Below are positions 5,241 to 9,728 of a stretch of 9,728 bases of DNA, in pieces. The notes under the pieces are model-generated. The model did not search any database. It saw only the letters and a list, made by a program, of their open reading frames with translations, and was not told where the DNA came from. This DNA comes from Elusimicrobiota bacterium (GTDB lineage: Bacteria; Elusimicrobiota; Elusimicrobia; FEN-1173), in contig PMLF01000006.1 of assembly GCA_003158755.1 (NCBI GenBank), positions 1 through 9,728 of the forward strand. Reading direction: 5' to 3'. A program made the translations under genes and the position numbers. Numbering within the stretch: position 1 is the first letter of the stretch; each line of letters begins with the position of its first letter.

Positions 5241-7884
5241 ACAGCCCGCCCAAACGCTTCGCCAGTTCCTCGGGCGTCGTCAGGCCCACGAGCTGCTTTT
5301 CCGTCGATTCCAGGCGCTCCGTCACGATGTACCGGCACAATCGGCCCTGGCCGCCGCCGGACACCTCCCGAAGGTATTCCAGGCTCACCAGATCGCCCAG
5401 GAGGCTCCTTAAACGCGTGTCGGCCAGGCCCGTGGCCTCCCGGATCGCTCGGCGGGTTACGCCCTCGTCCCCGGTGGTCATGGCCGCAATCGATTTCAAT
5501 AGTTCCCGCTGCGGCTTCTTCAAGTCCGTCAGGCTTTCCCCCATCACCGCCACGGCCAACGTGTACGCCGTCTCGTAGTCCGCCGCCGTCGCTAGGATGT
5601 ATTCCCGGCCGTCCTCCAACGTCCCGCGCTCCCGCTGGTGCTGGTGCAGGAACGCCACCGCCTCGACCAGGCTCAACAACCGCTGGTTGTCTCTCCGCGT
5701 CCGCAGCCACCGCGCCGGGAAGGTGATCCCCTCCGCGAACGGGATCACCACCCACACCGGCCGCAAAAGCCGCTGCATGTTCCAATGTCGCCGCTGGATT
5801 CGTTCCCGTTCCTGTTTTTCCTTTAACCCGCCCAAGGTCTTGGCGCGGCGCTGTGACGCGTGGATGAGCTTCGTCTGTGATTCGCTCTCGTCCATGTACA
5901 ACTCAAAGCACCGCGTGGCGTTCTCGTCGTTGATGCGTGGGTTCGTCGTGGTCTCGATATAGGCGATGGGGCCTTCCACCACGCGCTCCTCCATCCGCAT
6001 TTGGTTGGTCTCCGGGTCTTTCACGGGGACCGCCAACGTCAGCCGCTTCTTTGATTGAAGGCTTCGGATTGGATAGTCCGCCTCCTCCGCCCCCGCCCGC
6101 TCCTCGGAAATCAACAGCTTGTGTTTGAACCCGTCCCGCTTCGCGTAGTAAATGGAATACTGCGTCATCCGCGAATACATCAGCACATCCTCCGGCGGCG
6201 TCATGCGCTCGACGGTATCCGCCAGGAACGATTTCCCCGCCGAAGATTGGCTGATGATCACGCAGGATAGCGGGTCTTCCATCTTCCGCGATACGCCCAC
6301 CATGTAGGCGATGGCCTTATTGTGTTCCTCGCCAACAGGACCCATTTGGGCCATCTCTCGGAGGATCGTCGGGAGCAACTCCGGGTCTTTCAGCCGGGCC
6401 AGGGATTCCGCCTCGTCCTCGGGCGTCATCTTCGGTTCTCCCTCCTCGGATTCCTTTCCGCCCTGGCCCTTGGCTTGGAGGCCCTCCAAAACTTCGATCA
6501 ACTGGTTTAGCTCCCGGTGCAGTTCCCCGGCGTCCGCCTTCATCACCTTCCGGCAGCAGCTGACGAACTTCTCCCGCGCGAACGAGGAATATAAGTCGAA
6601 GGTGTCCAGGTGGCTCCCGCCGTCCACCTCCACTTTCACGTTCACGCGTAGATGTTCCAGGTTCCGGGCGCTCAACCCTTTCACGCGATACGACCGGACG
6701 CCGAACCCGACGAAGAAAGCGCCGTCCTTTTCCTCGATGGTGGGACGGGCACCGCCTGCCGGAAGGCTAGCGGGTGAAGGAAGAACCGGCGCGGGGATCG
6801 ACACCGCCGCCGCGCTCTTGGCTATCGGCATCCTCAGCCGGAACCCTTCGGCGGTTAGGCCCTTCTGCAACGCTTCGTTGATATCCTTTACTCCGTCGGG
6901 AAGGTGAACTTCCGACACGGTCACGCCCAGGACCGACAGCTTCGCCTTGATCCACTCCCGGCCGTTCCGTCCCGCGTCGTCGTTGTCCAGGCACACCCAC
7001 GCGCCCGCCGTTCGGTGTTCCCTCATCAGGCGCAAATGATCGTCGGTCAATCCGTTCACGCCGTAGAGCGGTACGGCGTTGGTGAACCCCAAGACGCACA
7101 AGCTCAACGCGTCGATGATGGATTCGGTGAGGATGATTTCCCGGTGGGCCTTGAACGCCGCGCCGTTCCAGACGCCCCGGCGCGGGCCGGGGAGGTACAG
7201 GTGGGCGGGGCCGGTTCCGACGGCGCGACGGCCGTATATCCCCGCCACGCCGCCGTTCTCGTCGAGGATCGGGAACGTGACGCAACCGTGGAAGAACTCC
7301 CCGCCTTTCTCGTTCAACACGCCGACCGCTTTTAATCCGGCGGTGAACTCATGGGCGGGATCTTCCGGCAGCATCCGACGAAGTCGGCCTTCGGCGAAAC
7401 CGATCTTAAAATGGCGGATCAACTCGCCGTCCTTGATCCCGCGCCCGGTTAGATAGTCCTGGGCGGTCTTCGTCTCGCAATATGCGTTGTGGTAAATCTC
7501 AACGACCCGGGCCAGGAACTCCGGCGCGTGTACAGACGAAGCCGCCGACGGTGCAGGGGGCACCATCGGCGGCGAAATGGGTTCTATGGGGACTCGTCCG
7601 TCGACTTTCACGTCGAGGATTTGGTACGCGTCACTGAATGGCTTTTCTTCCTTCTTCATTACGAAGTCGATCACGTTCCCTTTGGACCCGCACCCGAAAC
7701 AGTTCCAAACCCACTTATCCCCGCGTTTTCCGACGGATAGGCTCGGCTTCTTGTCCTCGTGGAAGGGACACGCGCCCAAGCACTTGTCCAGGCCCGCCGC
7801 CTTCAACATCACGCCGTATTCCATCATGATCGTCGGCAGGTGCAGCCGCTTCATCGCTTCCAGCCTGTTCGGGTCTATCTTCAT
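5239..7884 (-). CDS. Primase-helicase: DnaG-like CHC2/Toprim primase fused to ATPase domain
   Basis: The 881-residue product has three parts. Residues 1-80 form a CHC2 zinc-binding domain as in DnaG (C39PFH42 ... C62FGC65, then GNVIDFVM). Residues about 120-345 hold the primase catalytic region with a Toprim fold: E254 in ILTESIIDALSL and D300/D302 in CLDNDDAGRNG, ending in PDGVKDINEAL. After a proline/alanine-rich linker and a divergent middle part, residues about 500-720 form a P-loop ATPase: SQSSAGKS (545-552, K551), a Walker-B-like LLISEE (590-595), and TTTNPRINDENATRC (645-659) resembling a sensor/arginine-finger region. The C-terminus (about 785-860) looks like a winged helix. The ATG at 7884 follows GGGGAG by nine bases; a TTG two codons earlier is possible. 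It would prime and unwind element DNA during autonomous replication. The ATPase half is not a DnaB-type helicase, and its family is uncertain. Confidence 0.9.
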   Translation of the reverse strand: MKIDPNRLEAMKRLHLPTIMMEYGVMLKAAGLDKCLGACPFHEDKKPSLSVGKRGDKWVWNCFGCGSKGNVIDFVMKKEEKPFSDAYQILDVKVDGRVPIEPISPPMVPPAPSAASSVHAPEFLARVVEIYHNAYCETKTAQDYLTGRGIKDGELIRHFKIGFAEGRLRRMLPEDPAHEFTAGLKAVGVLNEKGGEFFHGCVTFPILDENGGVAGIYGRRAVGTGPAHLYLPGPRRGVWNGAAFKAHREIILTESIIDALSLCVLGFTNAVPLYGVNGLTDDHLRLMREHRTAGAWVCLDNDDAGRNGREWIKAKLSVLGVTVSEVHLPDGVKDINEALQKGLTAEGFRLRMPIAKSAAAVSIPAPVLPSPASLPAGGARPTIEEKDGAFFVGFGVRSYRVKGLSARNLEHLRVNVKVEVDGGSHLDTFDLYSSFAREKFVSCCRKVMKADAGELHRELNQLIEVLEGLQAKGQGGKESEEGEPKMTPEDEAESLARLKDPELLPTILREMAQMGPVGEEHNKAIAYMVGVSRKMEDPLSCVIISQSSAGKSFLADTVERMTPPEDVLMYSRMTQYSIYYAKRDGFKHKLLISEERAGAEEADYPIRSLQSKKRLTLAVPVKDPETNQMRMEERVVEGPIAYIETTTNPRINDENATRCFELYMDESESQTKLIHASQRRAKTLGGLKEKQERERIQRRHWNMQRLLRPVWVVIPFAEGITFPARWLRTRRDNQRLLSLVEAVAFLHQHQRERGTLEDGREYILATAADYETAYTLAVAVMGESLTDLKKPQRELLKSIAAMTTGDEGVTRRAIREATGLADTRLRSLLGDLVSLEYLREVSGGGQGRLCRYIVTERLESTEKQLVGLTTPEELAKRLGGL

Positions 7885-7920
7885 GGTCAATGTCTCCCCG
7901 TGGGGTTTTTTGGTTGCTTC

Positions 7921-8175
7921 CTACTCTCGCGCTGAGCAATCTCCTCCGAAGATGACTTGCTTCAAGTGGCTGACATGCGTCTTCAACTTCCGCACGTTGC
8001 ATACGGCGTCGCCGTCCTTGAACCGCCGCGCCAGGTCTTCCACGCCTTCGCCCGTGAACCGGAAAAGAACTTCTTTTTTACCGTCGGGTCGACGGTTCAC
8101 CTTCACACCGTCCAACCATCCGCCCTCCGCCAACACGTACGCGCCTTGCCAAAGGTCTTTCGTCTCAATCACCAT
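7921..8175 (-). CDS. Small hypothetical protein
   Basis: The 84-residue product has an alternating hydrophobic/charged N-terminal half (YVLAEGGWLDGVKVNRR, then KEVLFRF), suggesting a small beta sheet, followed by helices (GVEDLARRFKDG, VRKLKTHVSHLKQVIF). The layout recalls small DUF5659-type proteins that sit near phage and plasmid replication genes, but I cannot confirm this. The start is the ATG at 8175 with GGAGG six bases upstream. It overlaps the end of the preceding small gene by 11 bases and ends 36 bases before the primase, so it is part of the same operon. Two cysteines (59 and 80) do not form a metal motif. Function unknown. Confidence 0.72.
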   Translation of the reverse strand: MVIETKDLWQGAYVLAEGGWLDGVKVNRRPDGKKEVLFRFTGEGVEDLARRFKDGDAVCNVRKLKTHVSHLKQVIFGGDCSARE

Positions 8176-8359
8176 CGGGTTCCTCCATCCGCCGCCTCTC
8201 CGCGCCGTGCAGCGCCGCCGTTGCTTTCAAAATCCATTCCGCCAAACCGCCCGCCCCGCCCGCCGTCACGATCACAAGTTCTTGCTTGCCGTCCTCCCGC
8301 GTCATGACGTGGACGCTCTCCACCGCGCAGGACCCTTTCCAAATCCGCTCCATCTCCAT
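8165..8359 (-). CDS. Small hypothetical protein, first gene of leftward operon
   Basis: The 64-residue product contains ERIWKGSCAVESVHVM, a beta-hairpin-like REDGKQELVIVT, a glycine turn and an amphipathic helix LAEWILKATAALHGAERR. I recognise no family. A strong Shine-Dalgarno AAAGGAGGG lies at 8363-8371. The ATG at 8359 is three to four bases after it and another at 8353 is about ten bases after it, so either may be used. Its stop overlaps the next small gene by 11 bases. It is the first gene after the operator-controlled promoter, so its product would be among the first made on induction. Small early proteins of this kind may be regulators, but nothing in the sequence proves it. Confidence 0.65.
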   Translation of the reverse strand: MEMERIWKGSCAVESVHVMTREDGKQELVIVTAGGAGGLAEWILKATAALHGAERRRMEEPDGD

Positions 8360-8461
8360 CGGCCCTCCTTTCCCCGGCCGGGGGTCGATCACGGCGGTAG
8401 GGTGTCAAGAACTATTTCGACTTATTTGAGGGGCTCCTAATCCCCCCGATTTCGTGGTTTT

Positions 8462-8482
8462 ATGGTACAAGACTTGTACCAT
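8462..8482. promoter_or_regulatory. Palindromic operator for the divergent repressor
   Basis: A perfect inverted repeat has arms ATGGTACAA and TTGTACCAT around the centre GAC. It lies between the repressor gene and the leftward operon. Cro/C1-type repressors bind such palindromes as dimers. The position over the leftward promoter indicates repression of that operon. Confidence 0.82.
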
Positions 8483-8490
8483 CATTTCAA
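8462..8490 (-). promoter_or_regulatory. Leftward promoter of the replication/recombination operon
   Basis: On the minus strand there is TTGAAA (8485-8490, five of six to TTGACA), a 17-base spacer, and TACCAT (8462-8467, four of six to TATAAT). The predicted start is near 8455, giving a leader of about 95 bases before the first gene at 8359. The palindromic operator fills the spacer and -10 box, so bound repressor would block the polymerase. Confidence 0.6.
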
Positions 8491-8494
8491 GGGC

Positions 8495-8502
8495 TGGTAC
8501 AA
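8495..8502. promoter_or_regulatory. Extra operator half-site
   Basis: TGGTACAA repeats one arm of the 8462-8482 palindrome, 33 bases to its right (arm to arm), without a matching second arm. It lies at about -41 to -34 from the predicted start of the repressor transcript. It may therefore mediate autoregulation, either activation or repression. Confidence 0.5.
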
Positions 8503-8523
8503 ATACGTTTCTGGAATCGCCCT

Positions 8524-8529
8524 TATAAT
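8524..8529 (+). promoter_or_regulatory. -10 box of the repressor promoter
   Basis: A consensus TATAAT ends only six bases before the ATG of the repressor gene. Transcription would start at or next to the A of that ATG, giving a leaderless mRNA. No Shine-Dalgarno is visible before the ATG, which agrees. The -35 region (about 8500-8506) is poor, as in autoregulated repressor-maintenance promoters. Confidence 0.62.
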
Positions 8530-8535
8530 TTCCTC

Positions 8536-8880
8536 ATGCCTAAGACAAAACGAGCCTCTTTCCCTGATCGTCTCGCCCAAATCCGAAAGGCCAAGGGCCT
8601 GACCCAATACGACCTGGCCGAAATGACCGGCATTTCCCACCGGATGATCGTCCACTATGAAAATCACTCCAAGAAGCTTTCCCCGGACGTCCTCATCCGT
8701 CTCGCCAAAGCCCTGAACGCATCCATCGACGAACTGATGGGTTTTAAACCCACGACAGAAAAGGAGCCGCCTCTAAAAAATAGGCGGCTCCTCAAGAAAC
8801 TGAAGGTGTTTGATACGCTTTCTTCCGACGATCAGAAAGCCATCCTCAAGCACATTGAAGCCTTAAGCAACAAACAATAA
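8536..8880 (+). CDS. Cro/C1-type (XRE family) transcriptional repressor
   Basis: The 114-residue product has an N-terminal HTH_3 domain (about 8-68), with the helix-turn-helix LTQYDLAEMTGISHRM at 22-37 followed by IVHYE, and DELMG closing the fold. A lysine/arginine-rich linker (about 75-92) and a C-terminal helix (LSSDDQKAILKHIEAL, 95-110) of the sort used for dimerisation follow. There is no LexA/CI-type S24 peptidase domain, so DNA-damage self-cleavage is not expected. The gene is divergent from the leftward operon, across an intergenic region with a perfect palindrome. It is therefore the likely repressor of primase and recombinase expression and probably regulates itself. It appears to be leaderless. 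A perfect 11-bp hairpin lies in the linker-coding part. An 18-base gap leads to the next gene, with which it forms an operon. Confidence 0.93.
   Translation: MPKTKRASFPDRLAQIRKAKGLTQYDLAEMTGISHRMIVHYENHSKKLSPDVLIRLAKALNASIDELMGFKPTTEKEPPLKNRRLLKKLKVFDTLSSDDQKAILKHIEALSNKQ
8762..8792 (+). other. Intragenic perfect hairpin in the repressor gene
   Basis: AGGAGCCGCCT (8762-8772) pairs perfectly with AGGCGGCTCCT (8782-8792) around the A-rich loop CTAAAAAAT. It encodes the linker between the DNA-binding domain and the C-terminal helix. No T run follows, so it is not a terminator. It could stabilise or pause the transcript. Confidence 0.7.
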
Positions 8881-8897
8881 TCCATCGAGGGACACTT

Positions 8898-9554
8898 ATG
8901 GACGAGCACCTCCTTTTCGCTTTCAATCAATTCCGCTCCATGATCCCGCTCTATCTGGAACGCCATCTATTTCAGATACTTGGCCTGGGCCTCGCCACCC
9001 TCGGATATTTGAATGCGAAGACCACCTACCTAAAGAGCATCATCCCCCACGTCATCCTGACGAAGGTGGATAACTCCTTAAATAAAGAATCGATCACCCT
9101 TACGAATACCGGCAAGTGGCATGCCGTGAACATAGAGCTGACCCAGTTCATTCAATACGTGAACGCTGAAAATGGGATTGAGGAATTTTCCTTACGGTTT
9201 GAAGACCCCCTAACCCTGGCCCCGGACGAAATTAAAGTGCTCCAGCCTTCCGCGTTCAATAGCAAGGGCGAAAAGTCAAAGATCGCCGGTTATCTTTTTT
9301 TCATCCACTTCCCTTCCTCCTACTCCAAAGATAAGAGAGGGAAGTCCAGAAAAGGGAAGTTCATAATCCAATATGAAGATGTGGAGGGAACAAAATATTT
9401 TTCCGAAGCCACGATCCAGGACGGCAACGTAACGAAGATCAGAAGCCGTCGGGACGATTTTCAAATGATTCGATTCCTGAAATTGAAGATCCGTTATTGG
9501 TTTTTTAAAAGTTTCTTTTTTCTTTACATTCGAAGAAAATCCATAAAACCTTAG
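8898..9554 (+). CDS. Membrane-anchored protein of unknown function
   Basis: The 218-residue product has one clear hydrophobic segment near the N-terminus (about 23-41, FQILGLGLATLGYLNA). A probable beta-rich domain follows (about 50-180), including VILTKVDNS and ITLTNTGKWHAVNI; this 'asymmetric NTG...A' pattern is seen in Ig-like domains of membrane-tethered proteins. The C-terminus (about 193-213, KIRYWFFKSFFFLYIRRK) is strongly aromatic and basic and may be a second membrane contact. GAGGG lies six bases before the ATG at 8898. The gene is 18 bases after the repressor and is followed by a terminator, so it is co-expressed with the repressor while the element is silent. Genes in this position in prophages and satellites often protect or modify the host (for example superinfection exclusion). 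That is inference; I do not recognise the family. Confidence 0.75.
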   Translation: MDEHLLFAFNQFRSMIPLYLERHLFQILGLGLATLGYLNAKTTYLKSIIPHVILTKVDNSLNKESITLTNTGKWHAVNIELTQFIQYVNAENGIEEFSLRFEDPLTLAPDEIKVLQPSAFNSKGEKSKIAGYLFFIHFPSSYSKDKRGKSRKGKFIIQYEDVEGTKYFSEATIQDGNVTKIRSRRDDFQMIRFLKLKIRYWFFKSFFFLYIRRKSIKP

Positions 9555-9583
9555 ACCTTTTTCCAATTCACCCGCACAAAGAC

Positions 9584-9621
9584 AAACCGCCGGGCGCGTT
9601 GTTGGCGCCCGGCGGTTTTTT
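9584..9621 (+). terminator. Rho-independent terminator
   Basis: A 14-bp perfect inverted repeat (AAACCGCCGGGCGC at 9584-9597, complement at 9605-9618) has a 7-base loop and runs into TTTTTT. It lies 30 bases after the stop of the membrane protein gene and ends the repressor operon. Confidence 0.94.
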
Positions 9622-9645
9622 CGCTTGCCCCCTCCCTCCCTGCAC

Positions 9646-9675
9646 GGGTGGGAGGGCCGGGGAGGGACGGTGGGG
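9646..9675 (+). other. G-quadruplex-type G-run motif
   Basis: G runs at 9646-9648, 9650-9652, 9654-9656 and 9659-9662, with loops of 1, 1 and 2 bases, make a strong quadruplex motif. Further runs follow at 9664-9666 and 9672-9675. An overlapping hairpin (CCCTCCC at 9634-9640 against GGGAGGG) is an alternative fold. No gene is visible from 9622 to the window end. Confidence 0.5.
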
Positions 9676-9728
9676 TTAGGTTAGCGGCGCACTCCGCGCC
9701 TGGTTCAGCGGCGCGGCGTGTGCCGTGC

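Noticed and set aside
8402..8407. TTGACA on the minus strand as a second leftward promoter
   Set aside because: No acceptable -10 box is found 15-19 bases downstream; the sequence there is GC-rich.

Overview
The window is best read as a compact integrative mobile element lying next to a broken RHS gene and a GC-rich stretch without genes. The host cannot be named. The element genes are GC-rich and use ordinary bacterial Shine-Dalgarno signals, which fits a high-GC, perhaps uncultivated, bacterium. No rRNA, intact tRNA or taxon-specific housekeeping gene is present.

Layout: (1) 1-1578 is very GC-rich and has no believable gene. It holds an orphan rho-independent terminator (397-449), G-quadruplex-type G runs (13-38) and an imperfect direct duplication (996-1179 and 1290-1443). 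(2) At 1579-1605 there is a short segment resembling the 3' half of a tRNA. (3) 1625-2516 is AT-richer and reads leftward: the 3' end of an RHS protein, cut off upstream by an in-frame stop, then a small two-TM membrane protein, then a strong terminator. The pair has the arrangement of an RHS tip with a downstream immunity gene, but function is unproven. (4) 2626-8359 is a tightly packed leftward operon. In order of transcription it encodes two small unknown proteins, a DnaG-like primase fused to an ATPase/helicase-like domain, two tandem tyrosine recombinases overlapping by ATGA, and an ORF6N (KilA-N group) protein. (5) 8402-8535 is a divergent control region. A perfect palindrome with a 9-bp arm on each side of a 3-bp centre lies exactly between the -35 and -10 boxes of the leftward promoter, and an extra half-site lies near the rightward start. 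(6) 8536-9554 reads rightward: a Cro/C1-type repressor, apparently from a leaderless mRNA, then a membrane-anchored protein of unknown function, then a strong terminator at 9584-9621. (7) 9622-9728 is GC-rich with another G-quadruplex-type motif.

How it may work (inference): the repressor silences the leftward operon by binding the palindrome. On derepression the primase-helicase would replicate the element and the two recombinases would excise or integrate it. The ORF6N protein is a candidate antirepressor or regulator. The repressor lacks a LexA-type self-cleavage domain, so induction probably needs a partner protein. No capsid, terminase, relaxase or type IV secretion gene is seen, so the element would depend on a helper phage or conjugative element, like a phage satellite or minimal integrative element. 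The element boundaries (att sites) were not identified.
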